A stretch of 9,698 nt of DNA from CAMBDR01 sp046597185 (GTDB lineage Bacteria > Pseudomonadota > Gammaproteobacteria > Burkholderiales > Burkholderiaceae_D), in NCBI GenBank assembly GCA_046597185.1, contig JBKJLF010000088.1, forward strand, positions 1 through 9,698. The letters run 5' to 3'. A program made the position numbers and the translations under genes. Under the pieces are notes generated by a model. It saw only the letters and a list, made by a program, of their open reading frames with translations, was not told the DNA's origin and searched no databases. Positions 1-6,990 of this stretch are shown piece by piece. Position 1 is the stretch's first letter. Each line of letters starts with the position of its first letter.

Positions 1-2
1 TG

Positions 3-275
3 GCCCTCTCCAAAAATCCGGTCCTGCCCAAGACCGACCAACTTGATGATAGCTTGAAGCGAATTCGTGAACAACCGCGTGAAATTTGGATGGTGAAACT
101 GGCGGATCGGATTACCAACCTCTACCATCCGCCCTTTTACTGGGACAACGATAAAATTCTGTCTTATCAAGTTGAGGCAATGATGATTCTGGATGCGCTT
201 GCGCCCGCAAGTGAGATTCTGGCAAATCGGCTGCAGCAAAAGATCACGGAGTATCCGCAATATTTGCGCACCTGA
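3..275 (+). CDS. HD-domain (p)ppGpp hydrolase-like protein, 3' end (partial)
   Basis: The reading frame is open from the window edge to a TGA at 273-275, so about 90 C-terminal residues are seen and the real start lies outside. The segment KLADRITNL matches the last conserved helix of RelA/SpoT-type HD domains (KLADRxxN). The preceding IREQPREIWMV and the Lys-rich approach ALSKNPVLPK are typical of stand-alone MESH1-like guanosine-bis(diphosphate) 3'-pyrophosphohydrolases. Such proteins remove the 3' pyrophosphate of (p)ppGpp in the cytoplasm using a metal held by His/Asp residues that would lie upstream of the window. The frame ends soon after the HD fold, with no TGS or ACT domain, which favours a small single-domain hydrolase over full SpoT. 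The substrate is inferred from family likeness; another HD phosphohydrolase cannot be excluded. Confidence 0.75.
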   Translation, partial: ALSKNPVLPKTDQLDDSLKRIREQPREIWMVKLADRITNLYHPPFYWDNDKILSYQVEAMMILDALAPASEILANRLQQKITEYPQYLRT

Positions 276-335
276 CGGGTCATGTTGTTGGGTGGCAGAA
301 ATGTCTGCGTCGGCTGCGTGTTTTGCGTCAGCCAC

Positions 336-362
336 AAAAAAAAGCCCGCCAGGTTGGCGAGC
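336..362 (-). terminator. Factor-independent terminator for the phasin-like gene
   Basis: Read on the - strand, the sequence gives GCTCGCCAACCTGGCGGGC followed directly by eight T. The arms CGCCA and TGGCG pair around a three-base loop, and the stem continues with two more pairs after one mismatch. The stem plus U-run is the classic intrinsic form. It lies about 225 bases downstream of the phasin-like stop codon, so the mRNA would carry a long 3' tail. On the + strand the order is reversed (A-run then stem), so it would not stop the HD gene. Confidence 0.75.
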
Positions 363-448
363 AAAATCTATTCCTTGACGGAGATAGAGGAGACAACAGG
401 ATTAGGACAGGGAACAAGACGAGCGTGCAATCTTGATTCCAAAAAAAG

Positions 449-484
449 CGGTATTGAAAACGGTATTGAAAACGATATTGATGC
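449..484. repeat. 12-base tandem repeat, about three units
   Basis: The unit CGGTATTGAAAA occurs twice in a row (449-460 and 461-472), followed by a diverged third unit beginning CGATATTGATG. It lies in the 3' region between the phasin-like gene and its terminator. No function is evident; slippage is the simplest origin. Confidence 0.6.
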
Positions 485-587
485 GGCTAATTATGCTCGG
501 GCTGACATTGAAAAGTTTCGCCGCTTCATGGAAACAAATCGCTTCCCATCCACCTTTTCAATGCCCTTGCCCGGCAGAATTAAAAAA

Positions 588-1022
588 TTACGCTGCTACA
601 GCTTCTGGTGTAACTTCAACCGCTGCTGCTTTTGCTGCTTTGGCTTTGGCAGGGGCCTTAACTGCTGCCTTAACTGCTTTAACGGCTACCTTTGGTGCGG
701 CCGCTTTTGGGGCAGCTTTAACAGCTTTGGCGGCGGCTGGCTTTTTGGCAGCGGCTTTCTTGGCTGGCTTGGCTTCCACCGGATTGGCAACTGGCTCCAG
801 TTTGTCAGACCAATCGATTAAAGTGTCGTGCAGTTTTTCTGCGCCCTTGGCCATGGCCAATAAATTTTTCTGAGCCAATTTCGACAGGCGGATCGTGCTT
901 TCCACTTGGGCTTGGTTGAGTTTGGTTTGAGTGGTTTCCCAAACTTTTTCAGCCGAGTTACGCACTGTTTCAGCGTAGACGTTGTTGGTTGCTTTTGCGA
1001 ATAATTGGGATGCTGTGTTCAT
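588..1022 (-). CDS. Phasin-like protein with histone-H1-like Ala/Lys tail
   Basis: The gene encodes 144 residues. The start ATG at 1020-1022 is preceded on the - strand by GGAG with an 8-base spacing. Residues 1-76 are hydrophilic, helix-forming and Cys-free, as in phasin-family proteins that coat polyhydroxyalkanoate granules. Residues 84-135 are almost only Ala, Lys, Pro and Val in AKPAKKAAAKK-type repeats. This resembles the basic tail of PhaF-type phasins and bacterial H1-like proteins, which can bind DNA. The likely role is a granule-associated or nucleoid-associated structural protein. No PHA synthesis gene is visible nearby, so the phasin call rests on domain style alone; an H1-like DNA-binding protein is the alternative. 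It appears monocistronic, with its own terminator at 336-362. Confidence 0.6.
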   Translation of the reverse strand: MNTASQLFAKATNNVYAETVRNSAEKVWETTQTKLNQAQVESTIRLSKLAQKNLLAMAKGAEKLHDTLIDWSDKLEPVANPVEAKPAKKAAAKKPAAAKAVKAAPKAAAPKVAVKAVKAAVKAPAKAKAAKAAAVEVTPEAVAA

Positions 1023-1200
1023 AGTTTATACTCCAGTAGTTGATCAATGCCACGCGCCGGGGTCACCGACGAACTCTTTTTGATAGCTTGCAGTTTATCG
1101 ATAAAAACTAGAGGAGGAAAACTAAATACGCGCTTTTCTCTAGAGTGACGCGTCTAACAAATCGACTGGATCAGGCAGGCGAAACAGGTTTGGAACGGGT
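1023..1200 (-). promoter_or_regulatory. Upstream region of the phasin-like gene
   Basis: These 178 bases separate the large protease gene from the phasin-like gene, both on the - strand, and should carry the phasin-like promoter. A perfect 12-base palindrome TTTATCGATAAA lies at 1094-1105, and a purine-rich run (AGAGGAGGAAAA on the + strand) lies beside it. No convincing -35/-10 pair was found, so the exact promoter is not assigned. Confidence 0.3.
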
Positions 1201-4200
1201 TTATTGTCGCACCGCATTTTTTCTTAAAAATCCAAACCACCAGATGGCGCTACCCAACAGGGCCGCTGCATGGATGACGGCATACCCCCAGGCTCCGGGC
1301 CAGGGTGCAAACCAGGCTTGTTGAAAGCGTCCCAGAATCAGCATGCCAAACATCGCCATGAAGAGCAGCCTGGGTTCAAAACGTGCCACCAGTAAATACA
1401 CCAGCGCCAAACCCAAACCATAGCCGCCGCCCTTGATCAAAAACTGCGCAATATCTGGCGCACCCATTGCCAGCCCCAAACCCACCAGCAAGAGTATGCA
1501 GATGGTGGGCACCTGGCGGCGCGTGAAATGGTGATTGAATTGCTGGAGTTGGCTCAAGCCCAACAGCAATAAATTGCCCTTGACGAAAACGTCGGTCACG
1601 CCGCTGGCAAAGGCAGAAAAAGCTGGCAAAGCTGCATCCAGACCATGGAGCGCCAAGGGTAAGGGCGGGGTGTCGGGAAAAAGATTGCCTAATACCGCTT
1701 TGGCCCCCATGATTGCTGCGCCCAGTGCCGCGCCAGCCAGCCAGGCGTGCCAGCCGTTTAGATCCGGCCCCAAGCTGCCTTGGGCGGCGACTTGGCGCGC
1801 CAGGCTGAGCATTAAACCGACCAGTACGGCAGTTAAGGTGGTGACAATCAATAGCCCTGCCAGCATCGTACCAAGCTGCAACATCAGCGGTTGCTCGGTC
1901 TTCAATTGACTCGCGATGGCTTGCCAGTTATTGGCTTGCCCCAACGCAGTCAAGCCAAACAGCGCGATGGTGCTGTACCAAGTGGCAGGCCCGAGCAGGG
2001 CTTTGCCCGAGCTGAGTTTGATCGACATAATGCAACTGCCTGCACCCAGCAATACCAAGGCCAGCACCAAGCCGATGCGTATCGGTTGCATCGGCGCGGC
2101 CTGCACGCGTTGTTGCCGCTCCCATTCTTCCGCAATATGGATGGTGCGACGCACAGACGCCACTTCATCCCCGGCCAGATGCACTTCAATGCGCGCTTCG
2201 CCCTTTTTCAGCACCGAGGCTTGATCATCGGCAAAACTGAATAGCCAGTCCCGGCGTTGCGGCAGCTTGGTTTCTTGCGCTGATAATTCGCGTAATTGGG
2301 CGGCACTGGCTCCCAGTCGTTGTTGTAAGGCGGGTAGCACCAGATTGCGCGCCTGTTGCACACTCAGGCTGGCACCGGGTTGGGATTCGGGCAGTACATG
2401 AACAATGCCGCGCACGTGGGGCGCGCCGCCTTGCGCATCCACCCCTTGCTCAACATTGACCACCCATTCTTCGGCCCGTTGCACCACATCATCAACAAAT
2501 TGAATATAGCGCACCTGCCAAACCACAGGCGGCAGGTAGTGCCCTTGCAGGCGGTTGTAGGCAGCCACGCCCGCGCTTTGCCAAATATACTCATGGCCGT
2601 GGCTCAAGTCGGCGCGAATAATGGAAAAATGTCGCCAATTGGCGTTGAGTTTCACGCCGCGCTCAACCAGGGCTTGGGCCGCTACTTGTTCAGCTTGGCT
2701 GCGCGTCATCGAAAAGGGTAATGTTTGCGCGCTTTTGGGCGGGAAGGCATACCAGGCCAGTAAGCCGGCGCAGCCCAGTACGGGCAAGATCCGGCGCAGC
2801 CATACGCTGGTGGCGGCGTGATGTTGGTTCCCCTTGGCGGGATGCGTTTGGCTGGCCGGTGCTGCGGGGGTAATGATTTGCCAGGCGTGATTGCGTAAAG
2901 CGGCGGGCAATTCTTGCCACTTGCCAGCGCGCCAACGCGCCCACACTACCCGCAGCAGCGGCAGCGCGCCAATCGCAATCACCATGGCGCGGCTGATTGC
3001 CAGACCATCGGCCTGGGTGGCAAACAAAGGTAGCGACATCAGGCTTAAATCGAAAATAAAATGAAAAATAATCCCAGGCAATAAGCCAAAACGCAGGTAA
3101 ACCAGGCCCCAAATCAGGGAGGGTAAAAACAGTTCCAGCGGGCGCGCATAAGCGGGTTGTTGCGCGTAGTTGGCATGCGCCGCGCCAAAAATCAAGGCTT
3201 GGGCGATCAAGCCAATCAAGAGCCAGCTTTTGCGCCCCCCAAAGCGGCCATGAAAGCGCTGTTGCAAGAAGTCGCCGAGCAGCGCGGCACCTGCCAGTGG
3301 TACGGCGCGAAATAAACATTCTTCCCAAAAGCCCGCATGCAGCGCGCGCGCAACGGGCGTGAGCCAGGGCAGCGGCGTGGCTAAAATGTCCGGGTCGATC
3401 AAGGATTCGGCGGGCGACCACCAACCCCACCAGTGTTGGCTCAGGTAATAAAAGCCGACGATAAAGGCCAAATCATAGCCCACCCATAAATAACCACCCA
3501 TGGTTTGCCCGAGGACTTGCTTTGAATTGGCGGCACGCCAGAGTTGCCAAAATTGGGCCAAATCACCAAAGGCTCTGCGGCTCAAACTCTCGGCCGCCAT
3601 CAGGCTCAAGGCCAAAATCAACCAATTGAAAACGCTGGAGAAAATGGCCTGGCTAACACGTTGGATTAAAAAATCCTGCGCACTCAATGCGTTGTCGTAT
3701 TGAAACCAACTGCCAGGAATGGCGTTGAGGGCATCGGCAAATTGCAGCAAGGCGATTACACTGGCCCAAAATAGCGCGGGTCGAACCAGTACCCGGCCTT
3801 GTCGCCATAAAATGGCCAGACCAATCAGGCAGCCGCCCACCCCATACAGCGCCAGCATCGCAAAACTTGCCACGCCGGCAATGGTGTTGTTGCTGGAGCG
3901 TAGGGATTCGTAACGGCGGCTAAAGCTTTCCGGGATTTTCAGGCTGTAGCGCAATTGGCTAAATTGGTCGCCCGTTACCTGCAGACTCAACCGTACCCGG
4001 CCTTCACCCTTGGCTCCTAAGCGTTGATCGTTGCGCTCATACACAAAAGTGTGATCGACGCGGCCATTGGGGCGGGTTAAAAATGATTGTTCGGCCAGGC
4101 GAAACGGGCTGTGTTGGGGGCTTAAATCGGGGCTTAAATCGAGCTGCCAGTCTTGCAGCGCACGGGTCTGGGCCAATTGTCTGGCGCTGGCCGCAGACAG

Positions 4201-4620
4201 GGCTGGCCCCGCTTGTTGTTCCGGGATCACCCGCACAAAGCCATAAGCCTGGCCATCGGGGGTGAAATACAGTGTCGTGTGGGCCGGGTCGTGTTCACGA
4301 AACAAGCGTACTTCCCACTGGTAGACCTGATAAATATTTTGTTGCGTGAGTTGATTTACCGCACGGCTGCCGCCCGCTTCGAGTTCGATAAAATTTTGCG
4401 TATCATCATCGTGGAAAAAACGCACTGCATGGCGGTCGGCCGTGGGGGCAAGCTGCAAGGCTTTGGCCCGCTTGAGCGCCGTCTGTTCGGCGCTACTGCG
4501 CGACATATTGATGCTGCGCTCCAGGGTTGGAAACGATTTTGTGAAAAATACTGTGGAAAAACCAAGGCACAAGGCAGAACCCAGGGCTAACAATAGCCAG
4601 AAAACAGGTTTGCGTGTCAT
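1201..4620 (-). CDS. Large CPBP-family intramembrane metalloprotease with internal duplication
   Basis: The gene encodes 1139 residues. ATG at 4618-4620 is chosen because GGAG precedes it by 7 bases and the protein then opens with a membrane segment (residues about 5-26). An upstream in-frame start would add 46 hydrophilic residues lacking any domain. The first copy (1-600) has a membrane anchor, an extracytoplasmic domain (about 30-245) with PepSY-like layout, then several membrane helices carrying E433-E434-C-L-F-R438, F478-G-A-A-H482 and H520-F-I-F-D524. These are the three motifs of CPBP (CAAX protease and bacteriocin-processing) proteins. The second copy repeats the order: anchor near 605-625, soluble domain from 638 (TRSQAEQ matches SRSSAEQ at 40-46), then helices. 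At the EExxxR place it reads T1009-D-V-F-V-K. Usual CPBP proteins are 200-300 residues, so this is unusually large. The substrate is unknown; a role in peptide maturation or immunity is only a family analogy. Confidence 0.85.
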   Translation of the reverse strand: MTRKPVFWLLLALGSALCLGFSTVFFTKSFPTLERSINMSRSSAEQTALKRAKALQLAPTADRHAVRFFHDDDTQNFIELEAGGSRAVNQLTQQNIYQVYQWEVRLFREHDPAHTTLYFTPDGQAYGFVRVIPEQQAGPALSAASARQLAQTRALQDWQLDLSPDLSPQHSPFRLAEQSFLTRPNGRVDHTFVYERNDQRLGAKGEGRVRLSLQVTGDQFSQLRYSLKIPESFSRRYESLRSSNNTIAGVASFAMLALYGVGGCLIGLAILWRQGRVLVRPALFWASVIALLQFADALNAIPGSWFQYDNALSAQDFLIQRVSQAIFSSVFNWLILALSLMAAESLSRRAFGDLAQFWQLWRAANSKQVLGQTMGGYLWVGYDLAFIVGFYYLSQHWWGWWSPAESLIDPDILATPLPWLTPVARALHAGFWEECLFRAVPLAGAALLGDFLQQRFHGRFGGRKSWLLIGLIAQALIFGAAHANYAQQPAYARPLELFLPSLIWGLVYLRFGLLPGIIFHFIFDLSLMSLPLFATQADGLAISRAMVIAIGALPLLRVVWARWRAGKWQELPAALRNHAWQIITPAAPASQTHPAKGNQHHAATSVWLRRILPVLGCAGLLAWYAFPPKSAQTLPFSMTRSQAEQVAAQALVERGVKLNANWRHFSIIRADLSHGHEYIWQSAGVAAYNRLQGHYLPPVVWQVRYIQFVDDVVQRAEEWVVNVEQGVDAQGGAPHVRGIVHVLPESQPGASLSVQQARNLVLPALQQRLGASAAQLRELSAQETKLPQRRDWLFSFADDQASVLKKGEARIEVHLAGDEVASVRRTIHIAEEWERQQRVQAAPMQPIRIGLVLALVLLGAGSCIMSIKLSSGKALLGPATWYSTIALFGLTALGQANNWQAIASQLKTEQPLMLQLGTMLAGLLIVTTLTAVLVGLMLSLARQVAAQGSLGPDLNGWHAWLAGAALGAAIMGAKAVLGNLFPDTPPLPLALHGLDAALPAFSAFASGVTDVFVKGNLLLLGLSQLQQFNHHFTRRQVPTICILLLVGLGLAMGAPDIAQFLIKGGGYGLGLALVYLLVARFEPRLLFMAMFGMLILGRFQQAWFAPWPGAWGYAVIHAAALLGSAIWWFGFLRKNAVRQ
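4117..4140. repeat. Perfect 12-base tandem duplication inside the protease gene
   Basis: GGGGCTTAAATC is present twice back to back (4117-4128 and 4129-4140). On the coding strand it yields the in-frame repeat DLSPDLSP near residues 161-168 of the first soluble domain. It is probably a recent in-frame slippage event in a linker. Confidence 0.8.
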
Positions 4621-4745
4621 ATTGGCGCTCCGGGGTAAGGTTGAGTGTGGCGAAACGCTCACTGTATCAGAATCTGCGCCTGTATCCGGTGGGCATTGAT
4701 TTCTGTTGCGGTGCGATAAACGGCGTGCCGACAAATCAACAAAAC

Positions 4746-4757
4746 TGATCGTGATCA
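4746..4757. promoter_or_regulatory. Palindrome TGATCGTGATCA, candidate operator
   Basis: Five-base arms TGATC and GATCA flank GT, giving a perfect dyad about 125 bases upstream of the protease start. It contains two GATC sites, so Dam-type methylation could matter if the host has that enzyme. No regulator can be assigned from the sequence. Confidence 0.25.
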
Positions 4758-4817
4758 TATCAATATTGGGTTTTGTATGCTTTTGGCACGGATTGACACC
4801 GTAAGACGGGCTTTGAT

Positions 4818-4850
4818 TGAGTAGAATTTACTCAGGTTTGTTAATACTCA
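4818..4850. promoter_or_regulatory. Inverted repeat TGAGTA-n5-TACTCA plus extra TACTCA half-site
   Basis: TGAGTA (4818-4823) and TACTCA (4829-4834) form a perfect six-base dyad around GAATT. A third copy of the half-site TACTCA lies at 4845-4850, 16 bases after the previous one, close to one and a half helical turns. This arrangement is common for regulator binding sites. It could serve the phosphatase cluster, the protease gene, or both. Confidence 0.35.
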
Positions 4851-5021
4851 TCAAGCATAGTGGTACATTGTTGTAAATTGGGTCTGTGTGATTGCGTTTT
4901 AATTGACTGGCATAAGTTGCGGCTTTGGCGTACATTGTCTGAGAATAAGATTTGACCTCAAAATGGCCTTGGTTGGCCTTGGATGGCGATGCCGGGTGAT
5001 GACTGGCGATGCCAGTAAAGC

Positions 5022-5027
5022 AGGAGG
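5022..5027 (+). promoter_or_regulatory. Ribosome binding site that fixes the phosphatase start
   Basis: AGGAGG is a full Shine-Dalgarno core. It lies 7 bases before GTG at 5035 and 4 bases before GTG at 5032, so 5035 is preferred. No comparable site precedes the in-frame starts further upstream (TTG 4903, ATG 4963, ATG 4999). Confidence 0.75.
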
Positions 5028-5034
5028 ATATGTG

Positions 5035-5811
5035 GTGTTACAAAATGCGTTGCAAATAGTGAGTCTGACCGATACCGGTTTGGTACGTGATCACAATGAA
5101 GATAGTGTCGATTTCGATGCTGAATTAGGCTTGGTGGTACTCGCTGACGGGATGGGTGGCTATAACGCGGGCGAAGTCGCCAGCGCCATGACGACCAGTT
5201 CCATTTTAACCGGCATGAAGCAACATTGGCAAAGCGCACACGTGGCCGCGCATTTGACCGACCCGACGCTTGCGGTCGATTTGCTACAAGCCGAAATCAC
5301 CCAAGCCAATCGCGAAGTCTATGAGCGCGCCTTGTCAGACCCTGAATGCGAAGGAATGGGCACCACGGTAATGGCTTGCCTGTTTCATAATAATTTGCTG
5401 ACGGTTGGCTATTTGGGCGATTCGCGCCTGTATCGTTTGCGTGATGATGTGCTGGAGCAAGTCACGCGCGATCATTCGGTATTGCAAGAACAGATCGACG
5501 CGGGTTTGTTGACCAAAGATGAAGCGCGCATGTCGCAGCACAAAAATCTGGTGACGCGGGCATTGGGCATCGACCCGGATGAAGAGGGCGATATGCTGCA
5601 AGTGCCGGTCGAGGTCGGTGATTTGTATTTGCTGTGTTCGGACGGTTTGAATGATATGTTGGTCGATGATGAAATTTATTTGAACTTGAGTTTGTTGCGG
5701 GTTAATTTGAAATTATGCGCCCAGCAGTTAATACAGGCCGCCAATGATGCGGGTGGTAACGATAATATATCGGTCATTTTGGTGAGTGTGGAACAGGCGT
5801 TCCCGGCTTGA
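5035..5811 (+). CDS. PPM-family Ser/Thr protein phosphatase (Stp1/PrpC type)
   Basis: The gene encodes 258 residues with a GTG start set by the AGGAGG site at 5022-5027; the family core then begins at once, as usual for bacterial Stp1-type enzymes. The motifs appear in order: DTGLVRDHNED (13-23), ADGMGGYNAGE (37-47), GMGTT (107-111), GYLGDSRLYRL (125-135), DHSVLQ (146-151), VTRALG (173-178), CSDGL (201-205) and GGNDNISV (240-247). The metal-binding acids D23, D38, D203 and D243 are all present, so it should be an active Mn/Mg-dependent phosphatase. It removes phosphate from Ser/Thr residues of proteins in the cytoplasm, usually opposing a Hanks-type kinase. No membrane segment is seen. The FHA gene follows after 59 bases without a terminator, so the two are probably co-transcribed. 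The partner kinase is not in the window. Confidence 0.93.
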   Translation: MLQNALQIVSLTDTGLVRDHNEDSVDFDAELGLVVLADGMGGYNAGEVASAMTTSSILTGMKQHWQSAHVAAHLTDPTLAVDLLQAEITQANREVYERALSDPECEGMGTTVMACLFHNNLLTVGYLGDSRLYRLRDDVLEQVTRDHSVLQEQIDAGLLTKDEARMSQHKNLVTRALGIDPDEEGDMLQVPVEVGDLYLLCSDGLNDMLVDDEIYLNLSLLRVNLKLCAQQLIQAANDAGGNDNISVILVSVEQAFPA

Positions 5812-5870
5812 GAGCTGCAATAGCGGCGCTGGGCACTGGGTATCGAGTTCGTTTCTTGGGATGAAAAATT

Positions 5871-6608
5871 ATGCATAAATTGATTTTGAGTTTTGAGGGC
5901 ACGGTATTAAAATCCGTGGCGGTGGGAACTGATCGCTTGACCATCGGGCGTAAGCCGGAAAACGATATTCAAGTCGATAATCTGGCCGTTTCCGGCTTGC
6001 ATGCGGCGGTGGAACGGGTGGGTGAAGATGTGATTCTGGAAGACTTGCACTCCACCAATGGCACCATGGTGAATGGCCAACTGATTCAAAAACACGTGTT
6101 GAAAAATTTCGATGTAATTGAATTGGGCAAGCATAAATTAAAATATGTGGTCGAATCGTCATCGTCGGCGAATATGGACAAGACGATGGTGATACGTCGT
6201 CCGCTGGTGCCAGACCCGCACGCTGCTCACGCGCATGGCGCGCATGCATCAACTGCGTCGCATGCGCATGCGCCTGCGCAGGCTGCCGCCCTGGTACGTG
6301 CGCCAACCCCTGCACCAGCACCAGCGGCTGCCGCAGCTGCGCCGCGTGAGGCGGCAATTCAGGTGCTGTCCGGCCCGGCGGCTGGGCGGGTGTTGGATTT
6401 AACCAAAAACCTGACAACCATCGGTCGGCCTGGTCTGCAAGTTTCGGTTATAACGCGCCGCCCCAATGGCTATTTCATTACGCATGTTGAGGGTACGGGT
6501 TTTCCGTTACTCAATGGCGCACCGCTCGGGGCGCAGGCGCAGCAATTGAAAGAGCAGGATACGATAGAAATTGCTGGCACCAAGATGAGTTTTTTCTATA
6601 AACCGTAG
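5871..6608 (+). CDS. FHA-domain protein with His/Ala-rich linker and second FHA-like domain
   Basis: The gene encodes 245 residues; ATG at 5871 follows a weak GGGA site. Residues 1-95 form a canonical FHA domain, a phospho-threonine reader: TIGRKPENDI (24-33), SGLHA (41-45), and STNGTMVNG (61-69), so the phosphate-contact residues R27, S41 and the N-G pair are kept. Residues 101-111 hold NMDKTMVIRRP. Residues 115-160 are a low-complexity linker rich in His, Ala and Pro. Residues 162-245 form a second, weaker FHA-like domain (TIGRPG 183-188, LLNGAPLG 213-220, FFYKP end) lacking the SxxH motif, so it may bind no phosphopeptide. It likely acts as a cytoplasmic adaptor reading kinase output that the adjacent phosphatase resets. 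In type VI secretion similar pairs act with a kinase, but no secretion gene is visible here. Confidence 0.88.
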   Translation: MHKLILSFEGTVLKSVAVGTDRLTIGRKPENDIQVDNLAVSGLHAAVERVGEDVILEDLHSTNGTMVNGQLIQKHVLKNFDVIELGKHKLKYVVESSSSANMDKTMVIRRPLVPDPHAAHAHGAHASTASHAHAPAQAAALVRAPTPAPAPAAAAAAPREAAIQVLSGPAAGRVLDLTKNLTTIGRPGLQVSVITRRPNGYFITHVEGTGFPLLNGAPLGAQAQQLKEQDTIEIAGTKMSFFYKP

Positions 6609-6612
6609 TTTA

Positions 6613-6990
6613 TTGAAATCTTCCCCACCACAATCCAAAGTACGAACATGGCTTAAGCGCCTGCTATGGCTGTTTCTCATTCTCCTTGTGTTCGGTGTTT
6701 ATCTCTACTATTATGGCCCGTGGATTGCCTACCACTTGGCCACAGGTCCACCAGGTGGTTCTGTTATTGTTGAAACTGATGCATCATGTGGAGACGGTGA
6801 ATACCGTATTGTGGTCTATAAATACAGAAGTGGCGCTGGTTATTTGGAATTAACGAATCGGGCAGGTAAGGTTTTTGACTCTGCCAAATATGCAAATACC
6901 ATTGAATATGGCCCATTCAGGTGGAAGCCAGGTTGTAAAAAGGTGTTGGTAGGGTCAAATGAGGGGCTGGTATTTTTGGAAGTGAAGTGA
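6613..6990 (+). CDS. Small membrane-anchored protein of unknown function
   Basis: The gene encodes 125 residues starting at TTG 6613, only four bases after the FHA stop; no Met codon is available downstream in the frame before the membrane segment. There is no clear ribosome binding site, so translation probably depends on coupling to the FHA gene. A basic start (KVRTWLKR) is followed by one membrane helix (about 15-36). A mostly beta-type domain of about 85 residues then probably faces the periplasm, with two Cys (C59, C108) that could form a disulfide. The family was not recognised. Base composition is AT-richer than the FHA gene, so it may be a later addition at the edge of the accessory region. 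Confidence 0.6.
   Translation: MKSSPPQSKVRTWLKRLLWLFLILLVFGVYLYYYGPWIAYHLATGPPGGSVIVETDASCGDGEYRIVVYKYRSGAGYLELTNRAGKVFDSAKYANTIEYGPFRWKPGCKKVLVGSNEGLVFLEVK

Larger units (their letters stand above)
276..587. other. Convergent intergenic region, no gene seen
   Basis: This stretch of about 310 bases separates the + strand HD gene from the end of the - strand phasin-like gene. It holds a - strand terminator (336-362) and a short 12-base tandem repeat (449-484). Open frames that cross it on the + strand are antisense shadows of the Ala/Lys-rich phasin tail or have no ribosome binding site. No coding sequence or RNA gene was recognised. Confidence 0.55.
4621..5034. promoter_or_regulatory. Divergent intergenic region between protease and phosphatase genes
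   Basis: This stretch of about 410 bases must hold the promoters for the leftward protease gene and the rightward phosphatase-FHA cluster. It is AT-rich in its middle. Visible elements are a palindrome at 4746-4757, an inverted repeat with an extra half-site at 4818-4850, and a direct repeat TGGCGATGCC at 4984-4993 and 5004-5013 (20-base period) just before the phosphatase ribosome binding site. No strong consensus sigma-70 pair stands out. The + frame is open back to 4903 but shows no family similarity there, so this part is taken as leader, not coding. Confidence 0.45.

Noticed and set aside
449..484. Possible CRISPR-like array
   Set aside because: The repeat unit is 12 bases with no spacers and only two perfect copies; it is a simple tandem repeat.
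282..821. Open + strand frame with a Cys/Gly/Phe-rich product (179 codons)
   Set aside because: It is the antisense reading of the Ala/Lys-rich phasin tail; the odd composition comes from repeated GCT/GCC and AAA codons on the other strand, and no ribosome binding site precedes it.
433..873. Open + strand frame with an Ala/Leu-rich product (146 codons)
   Set aside because: It is another antisense shadow of the phasin-like gene, without its own start signals.
2690..3430. A 246-codon - strand frame inside the protease gene
   Set aside because: It runs in another frame of the same strand as the CPBP gene and covers its catalytic motifs; its product is Arg/Ala/Trp-rich with no recognisable domain.
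4621..4758. N-terminal extension of the large protease by 46 residues
   Set aside because: The extra residues are polar and have no domain, while the ATG at 4620 has GGAG at the right distance and is followed by a membrane anchor.
4903..5034. N-terminal extension of the phosphatase from TTG 4903
   Set aside because: Stp1-type enzymes begin just before the QIVxLTDTG block, and the full AGGAGG site points to GTG 5035; the upstream part contains repeats and no family likeness.
5861..5878. Five-codon mini-frame overlapping the FHA start (ATGAAAAATTATGCATAA)
   Set aside because: Such short frames occur by chance; its Shine-Dalgarno is no better than that of the FHA gene and nothing suggests a leader peptide.
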